Positions 26,364-36,075 are shown, counted from the first letter of the stretch. The stretch: 57,221 nucleotides of DNA from an uncultured Muribaculaceae bacterium (GCA_910576775.1 CAJTJV010000016.1:1-57221), one strand, 5' to 3'. The notes: generated from the letters alone by a model not told the origin. Made by a program: numbers and translations.

Positions 26364-28748
26364 ATGAAATCTACAACTCCAAATACCCGTCGCACAGGCA
26401 TGAAAGAGTCTACCCGCCGAATAATAATCTGGCTTTGGGTGGCATTCTTCGCGTTAGTAGTTCTTGCCGGAATCTTTTTTATAATGGCTTATAACGGGGT
26501 TGTAGGCTATATGCCTCCTGTAGAGGAACTGAAAAACCCGCAGGACAAATTTGCCTCGGTAATTTACAGTTCCGACGGCAAGGAGCTTGGCCGCTATTTC
26601 CGCAATACCGGCAATCGCGTGTATGCTGATTTCGACGAGATATCGCCTGCTGTCGTCGACGCTCTTATCTCTACAGAGGATTCGCGTTTCGAAGATCATT
26701 CCGGCATTGATGTCCGTGCGATGGGGCGAGTGGCGTTGAAGACGCTTCTTTTAAGACAGAAAAATGCCGGCGGCGGTTCTACTATCACGCAGCAGCTTGC
26801 CAAGCAGCTATATACCCCGCCGAGCAGTGGTCTGCTTTCTCGTGCAGTACAGAAGCCTATAGAGTGGATGATTGCCGTAAAGCTCGAACGTTTTTACTCG
26901 AAGGAAGAGATATTGAAAATGTACCTCAATCAGTTCGATTTTCTTTATAATGCCGTGGGCATAAAATCGGCTGCGAAGGTGTATTTCAACAAGGCTGCAT
27001 CCGAACTGGATACTCTTGAGGCAGCTACTTTGGTTGGAATGGTGAAAAATCCGTCGTATTTCAATCCCGTGCGGCATCCCGAAAGGACGCGTCAGCGACG
27101 TAATGTGGTGCTTGAGCAGATGTACAAGGCCGACAAGCTTACCCGCGATGAACTTGAACGTCTATCCGCCGCCCCCCTGACTCTCGATTTTCAACGCGTG
27201 GATCATAAGGATGGCCTCGCACCTTATTTCCGTGAGGAACTGCGCCGTATAATGACGGCGAAACGTCCCGAACGTTCGCATTATCCGTCGTGGGACAAAC
27301 AGAAATATGTCGACGATTCCATTGCCTGGGCTACAAATCCGTTATATGGCTGGATTGAGAAGACACGCAAGCCTGACGGAACAAAATATGATATATACAA
27401 TGACGGACTGAAGATTTATACCACTATCGACTCCCGCATGCAGCAGTATGCCGAAGAGGCGGTGGAAGAACACATGTCGTCGTTGCAGAAGCAGTTCTTC
27501 CGCGAGAAGAAGGGGTCGTCGGCAGCACCTTACACATCAAACCGCGGTGAGCTTTCCGATGATATGCGCAAGAAGCTTATAAACAACGCCATGAAGCAAA
27601 GTGAGCGTGGCCGCGTCGCACGTGTTGCTGGTCTGAGCGAAGATGAGTTGCGCAAGCAGTTCAATACTCCGGTCGATATGACAGTGTTCAGCTATGAGGG
27701 CCCTGTAGATACCACCATGACGCCGATGGATTCTTTGCTATATACAAAATCGTTCCTCCGCACCGGTTTCATGTCGATGGATCCTACGACAGGCTTTGTG
27801 AAAGCTTACGTCGGAGGCCCCGATTTCCGCTTCTTCCAGTATGATATGGTTTCGACGGGCCGGCGTCAGATAGGCTCTACAATCAAGCCCTTCCTTTATA
27901 CCTATGCTCTTGAAACTGATGATTTCACTCCATGTACACAGATGCTCAATGAGCAACCGACACTCTACGATGAGAATGGCCGCATCTGGCAACCGCGCAA
28001 TTCCGGAAAGGCACGTGTGGGCGAAATGGTGGATTTACGCTGGGCTCTGACGAACTCAAACAACTGGATTTCTGCACGCATCATGGATCGTCTCAGTCCG
28101 GCCGAGCTTGTGAAGCGTATGCACAGCTACGGAATAACCAACGAGTTGCCGGCAGTGAAATCGCTCTGTCTCGGCCCCTGTGAGGTGTCTGTAAAGGAGA
28201 TGGTGACGGCATACTCGGCATTTGCCAATAAGGGAATGCGTTCCAATCCGGTTTTTGTAACTGCCATTGCTGATGCCAACGGCAACATAGTCAGTGATTT
28301 CGCGCCGTCGCAGACTGAGGTGATAACCCAGAAAGGATATTACAGGATTCTGTCGATACTGCTCAATGTCGTTGACAGCGGTACGGGTAACCGTCTTCGT
28401 CGTCCGCCATACAGCATCACCGCACAGACAGGCGGCAAGACAGGCACTACAAACGATAACGCCGACGGCTGGTTCATGGCCTTCACTCCCGACCTTGTGA
28501 GCGGAACCTGGGTTGGCGGCGAGGATCGCTATATCCATTTCAACAACATGGCGCAGGGGCAGGGTGCGTCGATGGCCTTGCCGATATATGGCAACTATAT
28601 CAAGAAGGTGTACGCTGATCCCACACTGCACTATTCACAGAACGCTACATTCGAATTTCCTGCCGGCCTGAATCTCTGTGAGAGCGATTTCACTCCCGAA
28701 GAAGAGATGGAGGTCGTGGAGGAGACTATTTCAGGAGCTTTTGATTGA
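26364..28748 (+). CDS. Class A penicillin-binding protein (glycosyltransferase/transpeptidase)
   Basis: This 794-residue bifunctional enzyme polymerises and cross-links peptidoglycan in the periplasm. It has a short cytoplasmic tail and one membrane helix (IIIWLWVAFFALVVLAGIFF). The GT51 domain has its catalytic Glu105 in ISTEDSRFEDHSG, plus GGSTITQQLAKQL. The transpeptidase domain has Ser505 in GSTIKPF (SxxK), SNN in LTNSNN and KTGT at Lys692. I prefer the ATG at 26364; the ATG at 26400 would also keep the membrane helix. An upstream frame reaching 26331 overlaps the promoter and is not used. The stop lies 3 nt from the stop of the converging holA gene. PBP1A-like by layout. Confidence 0.93.
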   Translation: MKSTTPNTRRTGMKESTRRIIIWLWVAFFALVVLAGIFFIMAYNGVVGYMPPVEELKNPQDKFASVIYSSDGKELGRYFRNTGNRVYADFDEISPAVVDALISTEDSRFEDHSGIDVRAMGRVALKTLLLRQKNAGGGSTITQQLAKQLYTPPSSGLLSRAVQKPIEWMIAVKLERFYSKEEILKMYLNQFDFLYNAVGIKSAAKVYFNKAASELDTLEAATLVGMVKNPSYFNPVRHPERTRQRRNVVLEQMYKADKLTRDELERLSAAPLTLDFQRVDHKDGLAPYFREELRRIMTAKRPERSHYPSWDKQKYVDDSIAWATNPLYGWIEKTRKPDGTKYDIYNDGLKIYTTIDSRMQQYAEEAVEEHMSSLQKQFFREKKGSSAAPYTSNRGELSDDMRKKLINNAMKQSERGRVARVAGLSEDELRKQFNTPVDMTVFSYEGPVDTTMTPMDSLLYTKSFLRTGFMSMDPTTGFVKAYVGGPDFRFFQYDMVSTGRRQIGSTIKPFLYTYALETDDFTPCTQMLNEQPTLYDENGRIWQPRNSGKARVGEMVDLRWALTNSNNWISARIMDRLSPAELVKRMHSYGITNELPAVKSLCLGPCEVSVKEMVTAYSAFANKGMRSNPVFVTAIADANGNIVSDFAPSQTEVITQKGYYRILSILLNVVDSGTGNRLRRPPYSITAQTGGKTGTTNDNADGWFMAFTPDLVSGTWVGGEDRYIHFNNMAQGQGASMALPIYGNYIKKVYADPTLHYSQNATFEFPAGLNLCESDFTPEEEMEVVEETISGAFD

Positions 28749-28751
28749 GAA

Positions 28752-29786
28752 TCATATCCGGCCGGGAGCCGAAAGGATATGATAGATAAGGTCGCGGAAG
28801 AGCAGGTGTTCGTTCTGCCGCGACTCAACGCCCTTGCTCTCGGTTGCGAATTTGCGTATGGCGCCTATAATCTCTACTACCTGTACGGCGTTGTAGCATC
28901 CCATGCCCTGCCGTATTCTTTTCAGTGCGAAACTGTTTGAGAGTTTCAATGCTTTCATGATGCCATCGTCGGAGCCGCCCGGAACATAGTAGGCAGTGAG
29001 AAGGTCGGCGAAGAAATTGAAAACCGAGGCCACGGCGAGGACAAGCGGAGTGGACTTGGGGTTGTTGCGGAAATAGTCGGCGATGCGGAATGCTTTAAGA
29101 GCATTTTTAGCAGCCAGAGCGTCGACAAGTTCCCATGCGTTGTAGTCTCGGTTTATTCCTATATGGCGTTCGACGACTTCCGGTGTGACTTTTGCGGCCG
29201 GTGGCAGGGCTGTGGCGAGTTTTTCCACCTCCGAGGATATCCGGCTCAGGTCTGTACCTACGAATTCCAGCAGCATTGAAACCGCCTTAGGGTCGGCGCT
29301 AAGTCCCCGCTCTTCTATTATCTTGGTGATGAATGGGCCGGCCTGATACTCTTTCAGTCCTTTTGATTCAAATACTACCGCTTTGCTTTTCTTTACGGCG
29401 GCGGCAAACTCCTTGCCTTTGATGGCCGATCCGCGGAAACATACCACAAGTATTGTCGTTGCCACCGGTTCGGCGACATAGCGCGCGAGCTTGTCGAGCC
29501 AGTCGGGACGTACGGACTGCGCTTCTTTCAGAATCACGACCTGACGTGGCGCTATCGCGGGAATGCCCTTGCATATACCGATAAGCTGCTGTGGCTCCGA
29601 GTCGGGAGCATACAGGATGTATTGGTCGAATACTTTTTCGTCTTCACTGAGAATACCCTCGAATGCAGCGGCGAGTTTGTCGATACGGTAAGTTTCTTCG
29701 CCGTGCAGCACGTAGACGGGAGCGAAATTCCCTTCTTTGAGCGATTTGCAGATTCCTTCGAGAGTCGGTGCCGGTAGTGCCGCCAT
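28752..29786 (-). CDS. holA: DNA polymerase III, delta subunit
   Basis: This 344-residue clamp-loader subunit opens the beta clamp during loading onto DNA. It shows the family order: N-terminal AAA+-like domain without a working Walker A (VYVLHGEETYRIDKL), strand QVVILKEAQSV, TTILVVCFRG, and the lid and collar regions (LVDALAAKNALKAFRI, KALKLSNSFALKRIRQG). The length is normal for HolA. It faces the HsdR-N gene across a 90-nt shared upstream region that holds A/T-rich repeats but no promoter pair I could fit on either strand. Confidence 0.9.
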   Translation of the reverse strand: MAALPAPTLEGICKSLKEGNFAPVYVLHGEETYRIDKLAAAFEGILSEDEKVFDQYILYAPDSEPQQLIGICKGIPAIAPRQVVILKEAQSVRPDWLDKLARYVAEPVATTILVVCFRGSAIKGKEFAAAVKKSKAVVFESKGLKEYQAGPFITKIIEERGLSADPKAVSMLLEFVGTDLSRISSEVEKLATALPPAAKVTPEVVERHIGINRDYNAWELVDALAAKNALKAFRIADYFRNNPKSTPLVLAVASVFNFFADLLTAYYVPGGSDDGIMKALKLSNSFALKRIRQGMGCYNAVQVVEIIGAIRKFATESKGVESRQNEHLLFRDLIYHILSAPGRI

Positions 29787-29876
29787 GCTTTGTGCTTTGG
29801 TGTTTGGTGTTTAATTTGTAAATTTACACAAATTTTCCGGAGCGGCAGGCTTTCAGCTGCCAAAAAAATAAAAATA

Positions 29877-30368
29877 ATGCACGATAAATTTCCCAAGTTG
29901 AATCTGCCGGAGGCGCCTTTGAAAATAGAAGGTGACGATAAGTCGGGATATAGAGTGTTCGATGTTCTTAGGCGCCGTGCGGTTGCGCTCACGCCCGAGG
30001 AATGGGTGCGTCAGAATTTCGTGTATTTTCTTCTTTCCGAAAGAGAGTTCCCTCCACAGTTAATGGCTAACGAAATCGCGCTTACGTTGAATGGAACCGC
30101 GCGCCGTGCCGATACGATGGTATATACGCGCGCCCTCCGGCCTCTTGTCGTGGTGGAGTACAAGGCGCCTGAAATCGCGATAACTCAGAAAGTATTCGAT
30201 CAGATAGCGCGCTACAACAGCGTAATGCAGGCTCCGTACCTCATCGTCAGCAACGGCATGCACCATTATTGCTGCCGCTACGCCCCCGGTGGCACATACA
30301 GATTTCTCCCCGACATACCGACGTATGCGGAGATGCTGAAGGCAGTCGGCCGTCGAGGCAATGAATAA
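29877..30368 (+). CDS. Lone HsdR N-terminal-type (PD-(D/E)XK) nuclease domain protein
   Basis: This 163-residue protein consists of just the domain found at the N terminus of type I restriction HsdR subunits (HSDR_N_2 type). The nuclease core is readable: Asp79 in RRADTMVY and Glu94-x-Lys96 in VVEYKA, followed by ARYNSVMQAPYLIVSNG. There are no helicase, methylase or specificity genes nearby, so it is not a restriction system as it stands. Free-standing copies are common in Bacteroidetes and their role is unknown to me. The start at 29877 follows an A-rich leader; the longer frame from 29790 overlaps the holA upstream region and is less likely. Its stop abuts the next, converging gene. Confidence 0.75.
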   Translation: MHDKFPKLNLPEAPLKIEGDDKSGYRVFDVLRRRAVALTPEEWVRQNFVYFLLSEREFPPQLMANEIALTLNGTARRADTMVYTRALRPLVVVEYKAPEIAITQKVFDQIARYNSVMQAPYLIVSNGMHHYCCRYAPGGTYRFLPDIPTYAEMLKAVGRRGNE

Positions 30369-31010
30369 TCAGAAGAAATAGGCTACGCGGACGGCCCACT
30401 GGCGGTTCTGGGCGCTGAGGTTGTCGAGCTTGCGCGTTTTCAGCAGGTATGTCATGCCCCATGTGTACTGGACGGACACCTGCCAGCGTTTCCACAACTC
30501 GGCACCGCCGCCGCATGTGAGGCCAAGGTCGCCGCCGGTGTATTTGAAGGGATTTGGTTCGCCTTCGTTGCCCTTGATATTGCTGTGCCCTACGAGGATT
30601 CCGAAATCGGGACCGCCATATACGAAAGGTGCGATATAGTCCTCTACGCCGTTCATGCGCGTCCATTTGAAGCGTAGGTGTACGGGAATCTGGAGCGTAT
30701 GGAGCATCACGTTCTCGCGACCGAAGCCCGAGCTCGACCATATCTCGCGTTTACCGAGGTCGGCCTTGGCTCCCATCTGGTTGTAGAGCAGGCCGAAATC
30801 GATGCCGAACCCTATGCCGGGGAACATAAGCTCGCCCATGACGCCTGCCTGAAAGCTGACGGTTTTGTCTACGTCGAAGATGTCCTGCTTGAATTTAAGA
30901 TCGTTGATGTTGATGCCTACGACGGGAGCGTAACGGAACTGGGCGGAAGCGCTTACGGCGCATGCAAATATAAATAGGAGAGCTATTATCGGAGCTGTCA
31001 GACGTTTCAT
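30369..31010 (-). CDS. Outer-membrane beta-barrel protein (porin-like)
   Basis: This 213-residue protein has signal peptide MKRLTAPIIALLFIFACAVS and a small barrel of the OMP_b-brl type (FRYAPVVGININDLKF ... IPVHLRFKW ... WAVRVAYFF), ending in Phe. The start at 31010 puts the signal peptide first; a longer frame begins 13 codons earlier. TATCTTTG on the minus strand (31036-31043) is a good -7 box just upstream. The function is unknown, as for the similar gene at 574-1242. Confidence 0.78.
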   Translation of the reverse strand: MKRLTAPIIALLFIFACAVSASAQFRYAPVVGININDLKFKQDIFDVDKTVSFQAGVMGELMFPGIGFGIDFGLLYNQMGAKADLGKREIWSSSGFGRENVMLHTLQIPVHLRFKWTRMNGVEDYIAPFVYGGPDFGILVGHSNIKGNEGEPNPFKYTGGDLGLTCGGGAELWKRWQVSVQYTWGMTYLLKTRKLDNLSAQNRQWAVRVAYFF

Positions 31011-31035
31011 TAGCGTGATGCGGTTTTTAGTCCGA

Positions 31036-31043
31036 CAAAGATA
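31036..31043 (-). promoter_or_regulatory. -7 box of the barrel gene
   Basis: TATCTTTG on the minus strand, 26 nt before the ATG. No clear TTTG lies at the expected distance upstream. Confidence 0.5.
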
Positions 31044-31128
31044 CGGCAAAAAAATGATATGCTCCGATAATTAACTGTTTTTATGAAAAAGCGCATTCGA
31101 ACCTGCTGTGAGATATCAAAAAATATTG

Positions 31129-31136
31129 TACCTTTG
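31129..31136 (+). promoter_or_regulatory. -7 box of the large T9SS-exported protein gene
   Basis: TACCTTTG, preceded by AATATTG. No TTTG is seen at 19-21 nt upstream, so only the -7 half is supported. Confidence 0.45.
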
Positions 31137-31213
31137 CCAAATACATCGGGCAATTTCAAGCAAAAGGTAACGAACAGGTTTGTTTTCCAATCAAGAATTC
31201 CAATCTTATTTAT

Positions 31214-34200
31214 ATGAAGAAACATTTACTACTCACTCTTTCTGCCGTGGTAATGGCAGCGCTGACATCGTTCGCCGGTGTGGAACGCAGTTCTGCTACG
31301 GAATATGTCGACCGTCCTGTGGCGACAGTATCGCAGAAATCTTTTCTCAGGCATACTCCCAAGTCTCAACGTGTAGGAGCAATCCGTCTTGACAGTGATG
31401 TGCGTAAGGCTCCTGTATCCCGTGCAGCAGCCGCAGGCCGTTTTGCCGGCCTGCGGACTTATCCGAACATTGCCTGGAATGAATTCAGTGCTGCCGGTGT
31501 GCCCTCGGTGCTCTGGCAGGCTTCTGTAAATGTCGGCCCGGGCTTTGTCGCCGACGGCAAGGTGTATTCTTTCTATTATTCTGTGACACAGTACGGTGAA
31601 TTGCAGGCTCTCGGTCTGAACATACTCAATGCTGAAAATGGATCTGTTCTCGAAAGTCTGTCATATAGCGTTTTCGATGACAAGGACAAAATTGTCTACG
31701 GTGCAGCGTATGATGAGAACGAGGGCATGGCCTATCTGATGACAAGCGATGGAGCCTCCGGCTATCAAATGCAGAAATTCAATCCGTCGACGAAGAAATT
31801 CAGCCTTGTATGCAAGTTGCCCGGCAGTACCGCCTATCCTATGGCGATGGCATGGCACGCACGCAACAACGGTATCTATATGATTTCCGACGCGGCCTAT
31901 CTTGAGCGTTTCAATGTCTCGAAAGGTGCATTCAATAAGGTGGGCGACACCGGGCTTCTTATCGATGAAGAAGAGTACGGTTATCCCGGAGCTATGGTCT
32001 ACAGCCCAAAGGATGAAGCCTTTGTGGCACTGATAGAGCAGGGGGAGGCATATACAGGTTTTTATAGTGTCGACCCGCTTAGCGGGAAAGCTACCGCGAT
32101 ATCCTCGCTTAATAATGATTCCCAGTGGCGGATACTCCAGTGTCTTGATACCACGGCCGATCCGGAAGCTCCCGAGGCGCCGACTGCTGTGAGCGCTTCT
32201 TTTACCGGAGGCAGCCTTTCCGGTTCTGTCGAACTTGTGCTTCCGACAGCGAATGTCGGCGGTTCCGCACTTTCCGGTGATGTGTATGCCGTGGTTTCAG
32301 AAGGTTTGGATGTGCTATCGAACAGCATATGCGCCGCGCCCGGATCCAATGTGACGGTTCCGCTGACTCTAACTGCGGGGTCGCATACTATAAGTGTGGC
32401 AGCGATGCAGAAGACCGGCGACAAGACCCTGACAGGACCGTCGGCCAAGGTTGCGGTTACAGTCGGCAGTGATGTGCCGGGAGCTCCGCAGAATGTGGTT
32501 CTATCAGAGAATAACGTAAGCTGGACTGCACCGGAGGCCGCCAACGGCGGTTTCCTCGACGTTTCGTCGCTAAAATATAATGTGTATATAAATGATGTAC
32601 TCGTACCGGGAAGTCCTTTCTCGGGAACGAGCGCTGCGATTGCTCTTCCGGCTTCCGGAAATATCGCCAAAGTAGCGGCCGTGGAAGCTGTTGCCGGAGA
32701 ATATATAAGTCCTCGCGGAATATCGAATGTCTTTGTTGGACGGCAGCCTTTTGGTCTGCCTTGTCAGATTTCACCTCTCGGGGGCAACACGGATATGGAT
32801 CAGTCTGTGATAAACCTTGTCGGTATCCTTGATGTGAATGGTGACGAACGCACATGGCTTTACGATCAGCAGAGTGCCACCGGCGGTTTCTATTATTTAT
32901 GCCACAGCGAGAATGCCGCCAACGACTGGCTTATTCTTCCGCAGATGAGTTTCGACCGTCCCGGATATTACAGGCTGTCGATGGAGGTGTGGGCCTCGGA
33001 CCATTATTTTGCCGATAAGGAGAAATTTGAAATCGGTTTCGGCGCCGAGGCCTCGGCTACGGGCATGAAAGTTGTTTCCGATGTATATACCATTGAGCCT
33101 AAAAAGAATTTCGAACCGTATGAGCTTAATTTCTACGTAGAAAAAGCCGGAAATTATTATGTCGGATTGCATTGTGTGTCCGAAGCCAATCATTTTCGTC
33201 TGTATGCGCGCAATTTCCTTGTAGAAAGTGCACAAGGCACTGCTGCGGCTCCTGCCGGAGTAAGCAATTTGCGTGCTGTCGCCGCCGGAGAGGGGGTGCT
33301 GAAGGCTAATGTCAGCTTCAAGATGCCTGTTACGGATGTCGACGGCGGATCACTTGATCCTTCGACAGTTCTGACAGCCGAAGTGAGCTGCGGAGACGCC
33401 AGAACTACTGTCAGCGGTGTGCCGGGACAAGAAATGAGTGCGTCGGTAGATGCCGTTCAGGGCGATAATACCGTAGTCGTACGCGTAATCGGCGAAGACG
33501 GTGCCGTCAGCCCGGCAAGTTCTGTCGAGCTTTATGTAGGTGTCGATATTCCCGCATATGTAGACCTTGGCAAAGTTATAAGTGCGGACAATATGACTGT
33601 CACTCTCAAGTGGAGCCTTTCAACAACCGGCATTACCGGAGGATATGTCGACCCGTCGGCCTGTGAATACGAGATTTACCGTCGATCCGATTCCGGTTCT
33701 TATATCAAGGTTGCAGACGCGGGCAAGGGTGCTTCCGAATGGAGTTATTCTGTCGCTCCGGGCTCTGTGCAGGATATCTATCAGTTCGGCGTGCGTCCCG
33801 TCAATGACGCCGGTGCTCCTGAGGCGTTTTCTGCCTGTGATGTAATGCTTGGCGTATTGAACGAGCTGCCGATGAAAGAGCTCTTCCGCAGTCAGGGAGA
33901 GGTTGTTATAAACAACTACGACCCGATAGGCATACAGAATGTCGCCGATCAATATTGTTCGTGGACTTTTGCCGATCCGAAGGAACTTGACGGGGGCGAA
34001 CCGAATGCCACATCCACTGCGCTTGTGGCTTATTATCAGGGCTACGGTCAGGTTACTTTCCCTCGATTCAGTACTGTTGGTGTAGATAATGTCAAGATAA
34101 GTGTCAGTGTGCTTCACGGCACATTGTCATCGAGCGAGGTGATAATAGCCGCTGTAACTCCCGATAATAGTTTCTTGCCTGTTTCGACTGTCGACCTTAC

Positions 34201-35704
34201 GCAAGGCACCAGATGGCAGACTGTGGCAGTGTCGCTTCCGGCGGAATGTCTCGGACAAGGGTGGGCCGGTCTTACGGTGCGTTGTTACAATCCCACGCAG
34301 CTCCATATGTTTATGATGGACGGATACACTATTGAGGTAAACAAGGCTACCGGTGTGGCGCTTGAATCAGTGGCGTCGCCCGGAAAGGTTCGCGTGGGCG
34401 CCGAATGCATGGTGGATGTCACGCTTGCCAACTATACATCATCGGATGTCGCCATTCCGGCTCTCAATGCAGTGTTTAAAGCGGAAAACGGTATGACGAC
34501 CGCTTTGCAGCCCGTCACAGGTTCCGCAACTACAATCCGCCGCGGTGAAAAGGCTGTTGTTTCGTACAATTTTGTCGCAGCTCCTGAGGATCTCGGTTTC
34601 GGATTTGTTGATGTTGAAATATCCGATCCTTCCAATCGCGACGGTGACGGCGTAGGAAAAGCTCGCGTGAATGTAGTCAGAGGTTATGGCAATTATGTAA
34701 GCGATCTTTCCGCCATAGAGGCAGATGGCGGGGTAAAGCTTTCCTGGTCGCCTCTTGTATTGAAAGAAACGGTAGTTGAGGATTTTGAGGATTTTGATAC
34801 ATGGGAGCGCGGCGAGCGTCTCGGAGATTTCAAGAATCTTGACTACGACCTTCAGACAACTTACGGAGTTTCCGGGGTAACCTATCCCGGTAAGTATGAG
34901 CCGACGGCTTTCGAGGTATTCGCGGGTAGTGAGTTCCCGGTCGCTGTCATGCAGGCTTACGGCGGCGATCAGTATATAGCAGTATTTGCTCCGGATAGCC
35001 GCGCCACATCGCCTGCCGACGACTGGCTGATATCGCCCCGGGTAGCCGGTGGATCTAAAGTGTCGATGCAGATTCTTGCTCCCACCAATGAGTTCGGAGA
35101 GGAAACCGTCGAGATCCTTTATTCTAAGAATAGTGATGATACGTCTGAGTTCGAGTCTGTCGGAACTTTTACAACCAAGGACATGAAATGGCAGAAAATA
35201 GAGGTGACACTCCCCGGCGATGCACGTTATTTCGCTCTTCACTATACGGGCTTTGATACATTCTGTCTCCTTGTCGACGATATTACATTCTCACCCTATG
35301 AATCGGCTGCGACTGTAAAAGAATATAAGGTATATGCAAACGGTACTTTGATCGGAACTGTTGAAGGTACGGAATTTGCAGTCGATCTTCCAGCCGGCGG
35401 GGCAGAGTATTTCGTTGTTCCTGTGCTTGCCAATAGTGATGGAAGTGAAAGTGAAGCTATGCGTTCGAATATTGTCCGTGTCGGGATGTCGGGTCTTGAG
35501 GATATAGGCGTAGCCATCACTGTTTCGGCAGTTGACGGCGGAATTGAGATTTCCGGTTTCGAAGGTATCGCTTATATATATGGCGTCGACGGTTCGCTTG
35601 TCGCTGCTGTTGACAGCAAGGCGGCAGGAACGTTGGTACCAGTTGATTCCGGTATCTATATGGTATCAGTTGGCGCTAAGGTCTATAAGATGGCTGTCCG
35701 CTGA
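31214..35704 (+). CDS. Large T9SS-exported protein with FnIII-like and choice-of-anchor J domains
   Basis: This 1496-residue secreted protein has signal peptide MKKHLLLTLSAVVMAALTSF. Residues ~80-310 form a repeat-strand region like a propeller (AYDENEGMAYLMTSDG, YSPKDEAFVALI). Several fibronectin-III-like modules follow (ENNVSWTAPEAANGGFLD; VTLKWSLSTTGITGGYVD; GGVKLSWSPL). Two choice-of-anchor-J-like jelly rolls lie at ~543-672 (NDWLILPQMSF) and ~1188-1365 (ADDWLISPRVAGG). The last ~70 residues (AYIYGVDGSLVAAV ... SGIYMVSVGAKVYKMAVR) are a type A T9SS tail. No catalytic motif was found. It is likely an adhesin-like or substrate-binding surface protein. It stands alone between its own promoter half-site and a strong terminator. 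Confidence 0.75.
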   Translation: MKKHLLLTLSAVVMAALTSFAGVERSSATEYVDRPVATVSQKSFLRHTPKSQRVGAIRLDSDVRKAPVSRAAAAGRFAGLRTYPNIAWNEFSAAGVPSVLWQASVNVGPGFVADGKVYSFYYSVTQYGELQALGLNILNAENGSVLESLSYSVFDDKDKIVYGAAYDENEGMAYLMTSDGASGYQMQKFNPSTKKFSLVCKLPGSTAYPMAMAWHARNNGIYMISDAAYLERFNVSKGAFNKVGDTGLLIDEEEYGYPGAMVYSPKDEAFVALIEQGEAYTGFYSVDPLSGKATAISSLNNDSQWRILQCLDTTADPEAPEAPTAVSASFTGGSLSGSVELVLPTANVGGSALSGDVYAVVSEGLDVLSNSICAAPGSNVTVPLTLTAGSHTISVAAMQKTGDKTLTGPSAKVAVTVGSDVPGAPQNVVLSENNVSWTAPEAANGGFLDVSSLKYNVYINDVLVPGSPFSGTSAAIALPASGNIAKVAAVEAVAGEYISPRGISNVFVGRQPFGLPCQISPLGGNTDMDQSVINLVGILDVNGDERTWLYDQQSATGGFYYLCHSENAANDWLILPQMSFDRPGYYRLSMEVWASDHYFADKEKFEIGFGAEASATGMKVVSDVYTIEPKKNFEPYELNFYVEKAGNYYVGLHCVSEANHFRLYARNFLVESAQGTAAAPAGVSNLRAVAAGEGVLKANVSFKMPVTDVDGGSLDPSTVLTAEVSCGDARTTVSGVPGQEMSASVDAVQGDNTVVVRVIGEDGAVSPASSVELYVGVDIPAYVDLGKVISADNMTVTLKWSLSTTGITGGYVDPSACEYEIYRRSDSGSYIKVADAGKGASEWSYSVAPGSVQDIYQFGVRPVNDAGAPEAFSACDVMLGVLNELPMKELFRSQGEVVINNYDPIGIQNVADQYCSWTFADPKELDGGEPNATSTALVAYYQGYGQVTFPRFSTVGVDNVKISVSVLHGTLSSSEVIIAAVTPDNSFLPVSTVDLTQGTRWQTVAVSLPAECLGQGWAGLTVRCYNPTQLHMFMMDGYTIEVNKATGVALESVASPGKVRVGAECMVDVTLANYTSSDVAIPALNAVFKAENGMTTALQPVTGSATTIRRGEKAVVSYNFVAAPEDLGFGFVDVEISDPSNRDGDGVGKARVNVVRGYGNYVSDLSAIEADGGVKLSWSPLVLKETVVEDFEDFDTWERGERLGDFKNLDYDLQTTYGVSGVTYPGKYEPTAFEVFAGSEFPVAVMQAYGGDQYIAVFAPDSRATSPADDWLISPRVAGGSKVSMQILAPTNEFGEETVEILYSKNSDDTSEFESVGTFTTKDMKWQKIEVTLPGDARYFALHYTGFDTFCLLVDDITFSPYESAATVKEYKVYANGTLIGTVEGTEFAVDLPAGGAEYFVVPVLANSDGSESEAMRSNIVRVGMSGLEDIGVAITVSAVDGGIEISGFEGIAYIYGVDGSLVAAVDSKAAGTLVPVDSGIYMVSVGAKVYKMAVR

Positions 35705-35724
35705 TAAATTATAGCATCATATTT

Positions 35725-35767
35725 GCGGCGGAGGACGTTATCGACGTTTCTCCGCCGCTGTTTTTTC
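35725..35767 (+). terminator. Terminator of the large T9SS protein gene
   Basis: A 9-bp GC stem (35725-35733 with 35750-35758), with extra ACGT/ACGT pairing inside, is followed by a run of T after GCTG. Confidence 0.85.
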
Positions 35768-35868
35768 GGTTCCGGAAGGCAATGGTAAAATATGAAATGC
35801 GTAATATCCTGATATTCAATGGTAATTTAATTTTAATGAATTTTTTGTCGAAAAAAAACTGACAAAAT

Positions 35869-35899
35869 TTTGGAGAATGGAAAATTGTACTTAACTTTG
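35869..35899 (+). promoter_or_regulatory. Promoter of the tRNA-tuf cluster
   Basis: TTTG at 35869-35872, a 19-nt spacer, then TAACTTTG at 35892-35899. It precedes the first tRNA by about 50 nt. Four tRNAs and tuf follow without an intervening terminator. From 35768 to 35868 nothing else was found. Confidence 0.8.
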
Positions 35900-35950
35900 C
35901 AACCGCAAACGGGATAAGACGATTGCCCGCAAGCAGAGAAAATTGAAACC

Positions 35951-36024
35951 GCCTCTTTAGCTCAGTTGGCCAGAGCACGTGATTTGTAATCTCGGGGTCG
36001 TTGGTTCGAATCCGACAAGAGGCT
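35951..36024 (+). tRNA. tRNA-Thr (TGT)
   Basis: The acceptor GCCTCTT/AAGAGGC is perfect and the loop TTTGTAA gives anticodon TGT. The anticodon stem CGTGA/TCTCG has a T-T mismatch (35980 with 35992). The other four pairs hold. It is the first tRNA of the cluster. Confidence 0.93.
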
Positions 36025-36075
36025 CAGAAGAGTTTGCGTCTTGAAAGCTGCGGTTTAGAGAGGCAACGAAATATT

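Noticed and set aside
29787..29876. Divergent promoters between holA and the HsdR-N gene
   Set aside because: The A/T-rich repeats contain several TTTG words, but none pair with a TAnnTTTG box at 19-21 nt on either strand.
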